Source: Chloroflexota bacterium
GTDB lineage: Bacteria; Chloroflexota; Anaerolineae; Anaerolineales; Villigracilaceae
Direction: 5' to 3'
Assembly (NCBI GenBank): GCA_016223135.1
Contig: JACRPQ010000012.1
Coordinates: forward strand, 1-64,000
Length of the DNA stretch: 64,000 nt
The notes under the pieces were generated by a model. That model did no database searches. It was not told where the DNA came from and worked only from the letters and a program-made list of their open reading frames with translations. Position numbers and translations under genes: made by a program. Positions 50,558 to 57,998 of this stretch are shown here, piece after piece. Each line of letters starts with the position of its first letter. Positions within the stretch are counted from its first letter, which is position 1.

Positions 50558-51883
50558 TTATTTTATCTTGCGGACTTTCAAACGTAAACCCTTCACCTCG
50601 ACGACTTCCACGCGGTCTCCCTTACGGATTTTGTCGGACGCTTCCGCCTTTTCCGCGCTCCACAACTCGGACTGCAACTGCACCTGACCGCCCGCTTCGT
50701 CCCAGCCGACAACTGTTCCTGTTTTCCCGATATATGCCTCCACCCCGGCGCTGACGGGCCGGCGCAGGGCGCGCAAGGCAAACATGAGAACGGCAAGGAA
50801 CATCAGCCCGATGGCAACGCCAGTGCCGACCACCAGCGGTACAGAGACGCGCTGAAACTCCGGCGCACCAGGCGAATTGAACAGCACCAGCGCACCGACG
50901 ATGAACGACGCCACGCCGGCGGCTGTCAGCGCGCCATGCGTGGGCGCTTTGATGTCGAGGATGAACAATGCAAAGGCGGTAAGCAGGAACAGGATGCCAA
51001 ACCAGTTGACCGGCAGCAGCCCGATGCCGTAGAGCGCCACCGTGACGCATACCACGCCAATGAAACCGGCGACCCACCCGCCGGGGCTGGAGATTTCAAT
51101 CAGGATGGCGGTAATGCCGACAGAGAGCAGGGTGAAGACGATGTTCGGGTCGGTGAGGAAGAGCAGAAACTGCTCGATCAGGCTCATGCGGAACGGTTCA
51201 GTGACGGCGTGGGCGGTTGCCAGTGTGCGCGGACCATCCTTCATCTGAACGGTGAAGCCGTCGAGCGCTTCGAGCAGGTCGTCCACGTTGTCCACTACAA
51301 AGTCAATCAAGTGGGCGTCCAGCGCTTCGCTGGCAGTTACTGCTTTTGCCTCGTCCACCATGGCTTCGGCAAGGGCAAGCGCCTGCTCGCCGCGCGGACG
51401 GACATAGTCCCTGACAGCGGCTTTGATAATTTCGCGGTTTTTCGCTTCGGCGGTGGAAGTTAGATTTTCGCCGCTGCTGTCAATCGGGCTGGATGCGCCG
51501 ATGGAGGTCTCCGGCGCCATTGCCGCGGCGTGACCCGCCAGTGTGATCATCGCGCCGGCGCTGCCGGCAATGGCATTGCGCGGATAAACATACACAATCA
51601 CCGGCACCTCGCTGGCGCGCATCGCCGTGATGATTTCGAGCATGGTGTCTATGCTTCCGCCCGGCGTGTTGAGTTCGATGATGATTGCTTCCGCGTTACG
51701 ACGGTTTGCGGCTTCGATGCCGCGTTGGATGTATTCCCGCATGGGCGGCATGATGGGACCTTCCGCCGATAACACGATGACCAACGGCTCACTGCTTTGA
51801 GCGGCGGCAGGTTGAAACAGCAGGGAAAGGATGGCGGGCAGGATGAAGATCACGCCAATGGTTCGCCGGATGAGGCTCATCAT
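50558..51883 (-). CDS. NfeD-family membrane protease (ClpP-like)
   Basis: The 441-residue protein has a signal peptide, a ClpP-class serine protease domain (NTPGGSIDTMLEII; Ser in IAGSAGAMITLAGH; ~25-220), about five helices (~235-370), and a C-terminal OB-fold with GKTGTVVGWDEAGGQVQL. This is the long NfeD type, thought to work with stomatin-like proteins at the membrane, though no stomatin gene is adjacent. ATG 51883 has GGAG upstream; the in-frame ATG at 51904 overlaps a TATAAT, so it is rejected. Confidence 0.9.
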   Translation of the reverse strand: MMSLIRRTIGVIFILPAILSLLFQPAAAQSSEPLVIVLSAEGPIMPPMREYIQRGIEAANRRNAEAIIIELNTPGGSIDTMLEIITAMRASEVPVIVYVYPRNAIAGSAGAMITLAGHAAAMAPETSIGASSPIDSSGENLTSTAEAKNREIIKAAVRDYVRPRGEQALALAEAMVDEAKAVTASEALDAHLIDFVVDNVDDLLEALDGFTVQMKDGPRTLATAHAVTEPFRMSLIEQFLLFLTDPNIVFTLLSVGITAILIEISSPGGWVAGFIGVVCVTVALYGIGLLPVNWFGILFLLTAFALFILDIKAPTHGALTAAGVASFIVGALVLFNSPGAPEFQRVSVPLVVGTGVAIGLMFLAVLMFALRALRRPVSAGVEAYIGKTGTVVGWDEAGGQVQLQSELWSAEKAEASDKIRKGDRVEVVEVKGLRLKVRKIK

Positions 51884-51957
51884 TTGATTCTCCGTGCGGT
51901 TCATTATAACGGCTGCAACAGGAAATGCAATTCCAAAAATCCTGTTTTTGACTGCGT

Positions 51958-52431
51958 TTACTCCCTTTCGCTCAGGTCAACCGTTTCCACCTCCCCCAGC
52001 GCCCTGCGGACATCCTCGCTCTTCATGATGATTGCCACATTGCGGACTCCCGACCCGAGCGAGACTTCCTCCTCCCTCAACACGGACGCATCCATCAGGA
52101 CCCGTACCGGCTGCCTCACCCCAAACGGACTCACCGTCCCGATGCGGTATCCGGTCACCTCCAACACTTCTTCCTCGGTCGCCATGCGCACCCGCGAGCG
52201 TTTGACCAGTTGACGCAGTTTTTTCCAATCCACCTGACCGCCTCCAGCCATGAGCACCATAACAAACTCGCCGGCTCTCACTTGAAACAGAATACTGCGC
52301 ACAACTTGCTCGGGTCGCTGGTTTCGGGCGGCTGCCGCCTCTTCGAGGCTGGTAACAGGCTGCTCGTGCCGGAAGACGCGGTGAGGGATGCCAAGTTGCT
52401 CTAATGCGATGCTGGCGGGTGGTTTGCTCAT
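51958..52431 (-). CDS. YbaK/ProX-type aminoacyl-tRNA deacylase-like protein
   Basis: The 157-residue protein has the YbaK fold: HRVFRHEQPVTSLEEAAAARNQRPEQVVRSILFQ, the invariant Lys in DWKKLRQLV, and GYRIGTVSPFGV with the GTVSPFG segment. Such enzymes hydrolyse mischarged tRNA such as Cys- or Ala-tRNAPro. The start codon overlaps the stop of the FkbM gene (ATGA), so both belong to one message. Confidence 0.88.
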   Translation of the reverse strand: MSKPPASIALEQLGIPHRVFRHEQPVTSLEEAAAARNQRPEQVVRSILFQVRAGEFVMVLMAGGGQVDWKKLRQLVKRSRVRMATEEEVLEVTGYRIGTVSPFGVRQPVRVLMDASVLREEEVSLGSGVRNVAIIMKSEDVRRALGEVETVDLSERE

Positions 52432-53288
52432 CGTTCGAAGACCGCTATCAAGTATGCTTTCCAACCCAATTTTTCGGGTGTGGAGATGATGGGATAACCG
52501 GGCGACATTTCGCGCAGGGTGTAGCCGGCGGTGGTGAGCGCCTGCCAGGCAGCCTGTTCGGTTTCGGGTCCATGCAGTTCCAGAAAGATAATCGGATGAT
52601 GTTCGGCGAGGATCCGCTTCATGCCGGGCAGAGCCAGCACTTCGCCGCCTTCGATGTCCATTTTCACCACGTCCGGCGGGGGATTGCCTTGCTCGTAAAC
52701 GAATTCATCCAGCGCAAGCGCCGGCACATGGATGGCAGCCTGATACTGTTCCTCGCGCCGCCCCGCCGACCCGGCTGCCTTGCCCATCCCTGCCGATTTG
52801 TGGACGAGGAACGTAATTTCTCCGCTCCGCTCAGCCACCGCTGCCTCGATAAGCGTGATGCGGTTTTCAAGACCATTCAAAGCCACATTGCGGCGAATGC
52901 GCTCAGCATTGGCGGGTAACGCCTCAAAGGCAAACACTTTGCCATTCGGGCGGGTGTGATGCGCCAGCAGCAGGGAAACGTAACCGATGTTTGCACCCAC
53001 ATCATAGACGGTCATGTTTGGCGACAGGAAGGCGCGCGCGGCATCTGCCAGTTCGGGTTCATACGTTCCCAGCCAGCGGCTTTTTTCTGCTTTCAAGTTG
53101 AGCAGGATCTTATACCCTTTCAGGTCGCCTGCCGCAATTTCAACCTGAGTCAACCCGGCTTCCACTGCTGCATTCATTGAGCCGCGAATCAGCCGCGCCA
53201 GCGGGGGAATGCGGTAGATGGCTTGCTTAACCGGCAGAGGCAGCAGGCGGGCAAGGAGAGAAAATAACGAGAAGAGAGTCTGTTTCAT
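52428..53288 (-). CDS. FkbM-family methyltransferase
   Basis: The 286-residue protein has a SAM-binding core: VYDVGANIGYVSLLLA near residue 95, VFAFEALPANAERIRRNV, and the DIEGGE acidic motif in VVKMDIEGGEVLALPG. FkbM enzymes O-methylate sugars or polyketides. The N-terminal ~60 residues are basic and hydrophobic. It is the first gene of a two-gene unit with the YbaK-like gene. Confidence 0.86.
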   Translation of the reverse strand: MKQTLFSLFSLLARLLPLPVKQAIYRIPPLARLIRGSMNAAVEAGLTQVEIAAGDLKGYKILLNLKAEKSRWLGTYEPELADAARAFLSPNMTVYDVGANIGYVSLLLAHHTRPNGKVFAFEALPANAERIRRNVALNGLENRITLIEAAVAERSGEITFLVHKSAGMGKAAGSAGRREEQYQAAIHVPALALDEFVYEQGNPPPDVVKMDIEGGEVLALPGMKRILAEHHPIIFLELHGPETEQAAWQALTTAGYTLREMSPGYPIISTPEKLGWKAYLIAVFER

Positions 53289-53629
53289 GTGTAATTTGTA
53301 AACGCGGCTTTTGCCAAAAGTAGGCGAGCATTGGTTCCTCTGGGCGGATAGGTTCTATATCTGACCAGAAAAAAGCCAACGCTCCCGACTATTTTACAAT
53401 ATTACAAACGACTTGTCGCCTTGAGGCATTAACTCACCTTACGCGGTAGCGCGAGATTTATCTTGCGTTTTCGGGCGACATAAATGTCGCCCTACGAAGG
53501 AACTGCGTAAGGTGAGGCATTAAGTCATCTTATGCTTTGCTGGAGGTGTGTTCGGGTATATCAAGACTAGCAGACCTTGAACAACCTTCGCCGGCTTGTT
53601 TCCTTGCTCCAGCGTATGCTCCAAATAGA
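53289..53629. other. Non-coding gap holding one palindromic element
   Basis: Apart from the element at 53434-53515, no gene or clear signal is visible. A TATCAAGACT word near 53558 and AT-rich stretches near 53385 could be promoters for the upstream-facing FkbM gene, but none is convincing. Confidence 0.4.
53434..53515 (-). repeat. Cloverleaf-like palindromic element, copy A5 (inverted)
   Basis: TCACCTTACGC and GCGTAAGGTGA flank the stems GCGAGATTTATCTTGC and GGGCGACATAAATGTCGCCC. The second stem differs from A1 only in its central bases (TT to AA), keeping perfect symmetry. Orientation is opposite to A1. Confidence 0.85.
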
Positions 53630-53665
53630 AATAAAGACAGCCACGTTCAAGTGGCTGTCTTTATT
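53630..53665 (-). terminator. Terminator of the sulfur operon
   Basis: AATAAAGACAGCCAC pairs perfectly with GTGGCTGTCTTTATT around a six-base loop. It lies 20 bases beyond the stop of the last gene, dsrE-like. T-richness on the minus strand after the stem is moderate. Confidence 0.75.
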
Positions 53666-53684
53666 TTGTGGATGTAAAGCCGCG

Positions 53685-54191
53685 CTAGATGAAAATAATC
53701 TGCGCGCCGTCAGTCATATCAATGAAATCACTGGCGGTAACCACGTCATCCAACTGCGGGAGGAAATCTTCCTTTTTCAAGCCGAACATATCCACAGTCA
53801 TCTTGCATCCGTACATTTTCGCACCGGCGTCGTGAAGCATTTCGATGTATTCGCGCACCGGGGGAACGCCCAGCTTCTTCATCTTCCATTTCAGGAACCA
53901 TGAGGAAAAGGCGGTCATGCCGGGAAGGATGCTGAGGATGCCGGGAATGCCCAGATTGCCGGTGGGCAAGCCCATCAGGCTCATTTTGAAACTGGTCCGT
54001 CCGATGGGGGAAATTTCCAGTTTATCCACACGCTTTTTGGTAACGAGGTCCAGCCCCCAGAAGGTGAAGAAGATGGTTACATCCACGCCGTTGCCCAGCG
54101 CAGCCCAGCCCATGATAAGGGCGGGATATGCCATGTCGAGATCGCCTTTGGAGCAGATGAAGGCGATGTGACGGTTCTTTTGCTCAGCCAT
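53685..54191 (-). CDS. DsrE/DsrF-family sulfur carrier protein
   Basis: The 168-residue protein matches the DsrE2-like branch: IAFICSKGDLDMAYPALIMGWAALGNGVDVTIFFTFWGL, a hydrophobic middle, and a conserved Cys in GAKMYGCKMTVDMFGL near residue 129 that can carry persulfide. Members pass sulfur between a sulfide-oxidising enzyme and TusA/TusE-type carriers. It is the last gene of the operon that includes sulfide:quinone oxidoreductase. A perfect hairpin separates it from tusE. Confidence 0.85.
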   Translation of the reverse strand: MAEQKNRHIAFICSKGDLDMAYPALIMGWAALGNGVDVTIFFTFWGLDLVTKKRVDKLEISPIGRTSFKMSLMGLPTGNLGIPGILSILPGMTAFSSWFLKWKMKKLGVPPVREYIEMLHDAGAKMYGCKMTVDMFGLKKEDFLPQLDDVVTASDFIDMTDGAQIIFI

Positions 54192-54213
54192 GTTGATTCT
54201 CCTTTTTCATAGA

Positions 54214-54244
54214 AGCCTGACAGGCTTTTGAAACCTGTCAGGCT
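54214..54244. repeat. Hairpin between dsrE-like and tusE genes
   Basis: AGCCTGACAGG and CCTGTCAGGCT form an 11-base perfect stem with a nine-base loop. It lies in the mRNA between two operon genes. It may stabilise one mRNA segment or partly end transcription; no T-run follows on the minus strand. Confidence 0.6.
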
Positions 54245-54254
54245 TTCAATGGTT

Positions 54255-54563
54255 TTATACACAACCCTCGGGTTTACCGAGCCCGGCAATGCGCGCCACC
54301 TTTTTGGCGGGTCCCTTCGGGTAAAGGGCGAACAGGTCTTTGGTGGAAATGCCAGTGCCAGTGGTAATTTGCCGCAGTGTAGGCGCTTTGCCCGAAGCGA
54401 GCCCCACCTGACGGCAGAAGTCAATAATCTTCCAGTGGTCGGCGGTCAGGGTTTCAATTCCCTCCTGTTTTGCCAATTCTTCGGCTATTTCCTTTGTCCA
54501 CTGATGAGGGTCAGTCATAAAGCCCTCTTCATTGAAGGAAATTTGGGTCAGGTCGACGGTCAT
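54255..54563 (-). CDS. tusE: TusE/DsrC-family sulfur relay protein
   Basis: The 102-residue protein has the DsrC/TusE fold: FNEEGFMTDPHQWTKEIAEELAK, HWKIIDFCRQ and the C-terminal GLGKPEGCV. The penultimate Cys101, which carries sulfur, is present. The second Cys of true DsrC (ten or eleven residues before) is Ala/Arg here, so it is closer to TusE. It is likely to accept persulfide sulfur from the DsrE-like protein. Confidence 0.88.
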   Translation of the reverse strand: MTVDLTQISFNEEGFMTDPHQWTKEIAEELAKQEGIETLTADHWKIIDFCRQVGLASGKAPTLRQITTGTGISTKDLFALYPKGPAKKVARIAGLGKPEGCV

Positions 54564-54599
54564 AAGATTTCTCCTTTTGATGGAATGGAATGTGACTGG

Positions 54600-55169
54600 T
54601 TAGTCACCGATAGCTTTGAGAAGGTTGAGCGAACGGTACAGTCCGCGGCGGACCTTGGGATCACCCATCGCTTTGAGCAGAGCAAAGAGCGACACCTTTT
54701 TGGGCGGTTCGGTTTTTAATGCTTCAGCCAGGCGGTTGCCGAGGGCTTCCAGCTCCTCTGGTTTATGGTCATGAACGAGGCGGTCGGCGATTTTGATACC
54801 TGCGCGGGCGAACCCGAAGTATCCCTCGCGTTCGAGGCGGTCGAGTTCCATCGTCACTTGATGGAAGATGCGCTTGCCCATGCGCTGACCTTCCTCCGCC
54901 AGTTCCGCCATCGATTCGAGTTGATCCAACAGACCGACAAGCAGGCGGGTATCGCGCAGAAGGCGCTTGACAAGGAAAAGCAGGTCGCCAAGTTGAAAGT
55001 CGTTGCCAACCTCGGCTAGTTCATCAATGGAAAGTTTGATGACGTGATTGACAATCGGGACGGCGTCGTCCATTAATTCCCTCATGGCTTGCTGGCTTTC
55101 GCGCTGCGCTTCAAATTGCGCCATGAGGTAATCCAATTTTTGGTTGATTTGGGCTAGTTCGTTATCCAT
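54600..55169 (-). CDS. DUF1641 protein
   Basis: The 189-residue protein is helical, with a coiled-coil start (ELAQINQKLDYLMAQFEAQRE) and a central part, DLLFLVKRLLRDTRLLVGLLDQLESM. DUF1641 genes are known beside FAD-dependent oxidoreductases and sulfide:quinone oxidoreductases and formate dehydrogenase-like genes; the function is unknown. The start at 55169 lies eight bases after the oxidoreductase stop region; a further upstream ATG overlaps that gene. Confidence 0.82.
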   Translation of the reverse strand: MDNELAQINQKLDYLMAQFEAQRESQQAMRELMDDAVPIVNHVIKLSIDELAEVGNDFQLGDLLFLVKRLLRDTRLLVGLLDQLESMAELAEEGQRMGKRIFHQVTMELDRLEREGYFGFARAGIKIADRLVHDHKPEELEALGNRLAEALKTEPPKKVSLFALLKAMGDPKVRRGLYRSLNLLKAIGD

Positions 55170-55177
55170 TTTGGCTC

Positions 55178-56410
55178 CTATTTCCATTTACCAGCCATGG
55201 ACATTTGCGATTCGAAGGGCATTTCGCCGCCTTTGAGCAGGACATTCCAGTAAATCCATTTGAACATCATTTTGCCCCAGTGGTTGGCAGGCGATTCTTT
55301 GAGCAGGGAGAACGGACCGAAACCAGGCAGGGGGAACATGCCAGGCAGCGGCTCAACTTCATAGTTGAAGTCAATCAGCACGCCCTTTTCATTGCCCGAT
55401 TCGATGAAGCAGTTGGCGTGACCGTCGAATTTGGGAAGCGGTTCCAGACCTTCCATGTGCCGCAGAATATTTTCGATGACCACATCGAGCATGAAGTGCG
55501 CCACCGATCCCGCTTTGGATGCGGGCGCGTTGCTTGCATCGCCGATCAGCCAGACGTTTTCCCATTTGACACTTTGCAGGGTGTGCTTGTTGACCGGCAC
55601 GAAGTTTAGTTCATCTCCCATGCCCGAAGCGCCTATCACTTCCGCGCCCATGTTGGTAGGAATGGTAACGAACAGGTCGTAGGGGATTTCGCGCTCATCG
55701 TAGGAGCGAATGACCTGTTTGGTGTTGTCCACTTCCATGATGGCATATTCGGTTTCGAGCCTGATGCCGCGCTCTGCGAGCATATTTCCGAGAATGGCGG
55801 ATGCGCGGGGTTTTGTAAATGCGCCCGGCAATGGAGTGGCAAAGGTGATTTCCACTTTGTCACGGATGCCGCGCTCGCGGAAGAACCAGTCGGCAAGGAA
55901 GAGGAATTCCAGCGGCGCGACAGGGCATTTGATGGGCATCTCTGCCACGTTTAGCACCATGCGCCCACCCTTCCAGAATTTCAAGAAGCGCCCCAAAGCC
56001 GTTGCACCGTCGGGGGTGTAAAAATCGAAGATGTTTTTGCGCCAGCCGCCGCCATCTACCAGACCTGGTAACAGGTCGGGACGGGTATGGCTGCCGGTGG
56101 CGACGACGAGATAATCGTAGTTGATAGTCCGCCCGCCGTTCAATTTGACGCGGTTTTTGTCCGGCTCGATTAACTCGATTTCGCCGAAGATTACATCCAC
56201 TGTGGGCGGGAGGAAATTCCGTTTCGGTTTGACCACATCGGAAGGGGAGTAGATGCCGAAAGGAATGAACAGGAAACCTGGCTGGTAGTAGTGATTCTCA
56301 TCTTTGTCCACAATGAGAATGCGCCACTCTTGCGGATCAAGAGCCTGCGCCATTTTGTTTGCCACCATTGTGCCGCCGGTGCCTGCGCCAAGGATTAAGA
56401 AAGTTTTCAT
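55178..56410 (-). CDS. Sulfide:quinone oxidoreductase-like flavoprotein
   Basis: The 410-residue protein has two Rossmann folds: the FAD-binding LILGAGTGGTMVANKMA at the start, ATGSHTRPDLLPG in the middle and VWLIGDASNAPASKAGSVAHF for the FAD tail. A Cys in MPIKCPVAPLEF is at the usual active-site place of SQR. The C-terminal part is amphipathic and binds the membrane. It likely oxidises sulfide and reduces quinone. The subtype was not determined. Confidence 0.85.
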   Translation of the reverse strand: MKTFLILGAGTGGTMVANKMAQALDPQEWRILIVDKDENHYYQPGFLFIPFGIYSPSDVVKPKRNFLPPTVDVIFGEIELIEPDKNRVKLNGGRTINYDYLVVATGSHTRPDLLPGLVDGGGWRKNIFDFYTPDGATALGRFLKFWKGGRMVLNVAEMPIKCPVAPLEFLFLADWFFRERGIRDKVEITFATPLPGAFTKPRASAILGNMLAERGIRLETEYAIMEVDNTKQVIRSYDEREIPYDLFVTIPTNMGAEVIGASGMGDELNFVPVNKHTLQSVKWENVWLIGDASNAPASKAGSVAHFMLDVVIENILRHMEGLEPLPKFDGHANCFIESGNEKGVLIDFNYEVEPLPGMFPLPGFGPFSLLKESPANHWGKMMFKWIYWNVLLKGGEMPFESQMSMAGKWK

Positions 56411-56426
56411 TGTTGTCTCCTGGGGG

Positions 56427-56759
56427 TTATGGAATTGCTTCTATTAATTCTGCGCGCTTGGTTAAACCATCACGCATAATTGCCCGTAATAAATCGAGCG
56501 CTTCAATGATGCGCTTGTCGGCTAGTGCATATTCGATGATTGTTCCCATGCGATTGGTAGTCACCATGCCGCGCTCGCGCAAAACCTTGAGATGACGTGA
56601 AACCAACGGCTGAGGCATGTTCAGCTCATTGCAGAGTTCTGTCACATTGCGCGGGCTTTGAGAAAGGGCGTAGAGAATCATGATGCGGTTGGGATCTGCC
56701 AGACCGGCACAGATCTCGGCGTGAAGTTGGGTAATCTCGGTTTGCAGATGTTTGTTCAT
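56427..56759 (-). CDS. ArsR-family repressor of the sulfur operon
   Basis: The 110-residue winged-helix protein has CAGLADPNRIMILYALS and MPQPLVSRHLKVLRERGMVTTNRMGTIIEYAL, the ArsR/SmtB DNA-binding core. Cys17 and Cys43 could sense persulfide, as two Cys do in SqrR/BigR-type regulators. It is the first gene of the ArsR-SQR-DUF1641-TusE-DsrE run, 16 bases before the oxidoreductase gene, so it most likely regulates the operon and itself. Confidence 0.85.
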   Translation of the reverse strand: MNKHLQTEITQLHAEICAGLADPNRIMILYALSQSPRNVTELCNELNMPQPLVSRHLKVLRERGMVTTNRMGTIIEYALADKRIIEALDLLRAIMRDGLTKRAELIEAIP

Positions 56760-57195
56760 GCCTTCTCCTTTTGAATATGCACATATACGTATTTACTTGT
56801 GAAAAGTATAACAAATAGGCATCTATAAGAGCCAGTTATGGCTATCATGAAAACAAAGTGATGAATGTAACCCTTACTTTGGGTTTTCTCCCGCCTGGCA
56901 AGGTTCTTTGCCCCACTTTTCCAGCCGCAACCATGCGTTTTGTACTTTCAACCCCTTGCCCTCATGCGCAGGATGGTGTGGCTTTTTATGGGTTTTATTT
57001 ACGGATGGGGGAAATTATGCCTTTTGCTGCGGATTACCGCTTCTGCTTTGCGTGGCATGTTGACGGGGGCGTTGGCATTTGTTGCCGCTGGCGCTGAAAT
57101 TTTCGGCTGCCGGCTATGATTGGGGTGAAGCGGTCTATTGACCCCCACGACCCGCTCTTACATGCTGGCCCATCTGGGAAAAGATGTTGACATTT
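56760..57195. other. Intergenic region: operon promoter, then no clear gene
   Basis: On the left, TATACT (minus strand, 56805-56810) is a likely -10 box of the sulfur operon. ATATG-CA-CATAT at 56775-56786 is a small dyad between it and the start codon, a candidate ArsR operator. Further right, a 51-codon ORF at 56964-57119 (MRRMVWLFMGFIYGWG) has one hydrophobic stretch but no SD; I would not call it a gene. Confidence 0.4.
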
Positions 57196-57849
57196 TCAAT
57201 CCCGCTTGATCAGACCCTCTTGCAACGCAAACTTGACCAGCGCGGCGCGGGTGCGCAGTCCCAATTTTTCCATGCCTCTTGCGCGATACGTCTCCACGGT
57301 CTTTGCGCTCAGGTTGAGTTGCTCGGCAATCTCCCCGCTGGTGTGACCGAGCGCCACCATTTTCAGCACTTCCTGTTCGCGCTCGCTGAGGGTCTCCCAG
57401 GCATTTTCGCCTTCGGCGGAGCGCGAGGCGGGGAGCATGTCTTCCAGCAGGACGCGGGTCATCGAAGGGTGGACGTACATTTCGCCGCGCAGCACGGCTT
57501 TGATGGCGGAGAGCAGTTCGGAGTCGGCGGCTTTTTTGAGGACGTATCCGCTTGCGCCTTGCTTCAACGCCTGGCGAAGATACTGCGGGTCGTCATGCAT
57601 GGTGAGGATGAGAATTTTCGCGGCGGGGGCAAGTTTGCGGAGGGCGGGGAGCGCGTCCAAGCCGCCGAGGGCAGGCATGCTCAAATCAAGCAGAATCAGG
57701 TCGGGCTGGAGTTCTTCGGCGAGGGTGAGAGTCTCCGTGCCGCTGGAGGCTTCGCCCACCACTTCGTATTCGTTCTGGCTGGTGAGCAGGAGGCGGAGTC
57801 CGCTGCGGAGGACGGCGTGGTCGTCGGCGAGGAGGAGGCGGGGAGGCAT
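57196..57849 (-). CDS. NarL/FixJ-type response regulator
   Basis: The 217-residue protein has a receiver domain (acidic pair in LLADDHAVLR, phospho-Asp in LILLDLSMPALGG, Thr in ILTMHDD, Lys in GYVLKKA) and a LuxR-type HTH at the end (LSEREQEVLKMVALGHTSGEIAEQLNLSAKTVETYRARGMEKLG). It would be phosphorylated by the kinase encoded upstream and regulate unknown genes. The spacing of about 150 bases to the kinase gene is filled with tandem repeat. Confidence 0.93.
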   Translation of the reverse strand: MPPRLLLADDHAVLRSGLRLLLTSQNEYEVVGEASSGTETLTLAEELQPDLILLDLSMPALGGLDALPALRKLAPAAKILILTMHDDPQYLRQALKQGASGYVLKKAADSELLSAIKAVLRGEMYVHPSMTRVLLEDMLPASRSAEGENAWETLSEREQEVLKMVALGHTSGEIAEQLNLSAKTVETYRARGMEKLGLRTRAALVKFALQEGLIKRD

Positions 57850-57890
57850 GAGTCTGATAGTCGGAAGTCTGATGGTCTGATAGTCAAAGG

Positions 57891-57975
57891 GGTGAAGGTG
57901 GGTGGTAATTGGTAAGTGGTAATTGGTAAGTGGTAAGTGGAAGATTGGAGGGTGAAGGTTAGAAAAGTGGAAAGT
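57891..57975. repeat. Tandem words GGTAATTGGTAAGTGG
   Basis: GTGGTAATTGGTAAGTGGTAATTGG and GTGGAAGATTGGAGGGTGAAGG repeat in the gap between the response regulator and its kinase. Similar words end other intergenic gaps, such as 35087-35145. Confidence 0.6.
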
Positions 57976-57998
57976 TGAAGGTTCGAGAGGGTGAAGGT

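Noticed and set aside
54255-54563. True DsrC of dissimilatory sulfite metabolism
   Set aside because: The second conserved Cys is missing and no dsrAB genes are near, so TusE-like is the safer call.
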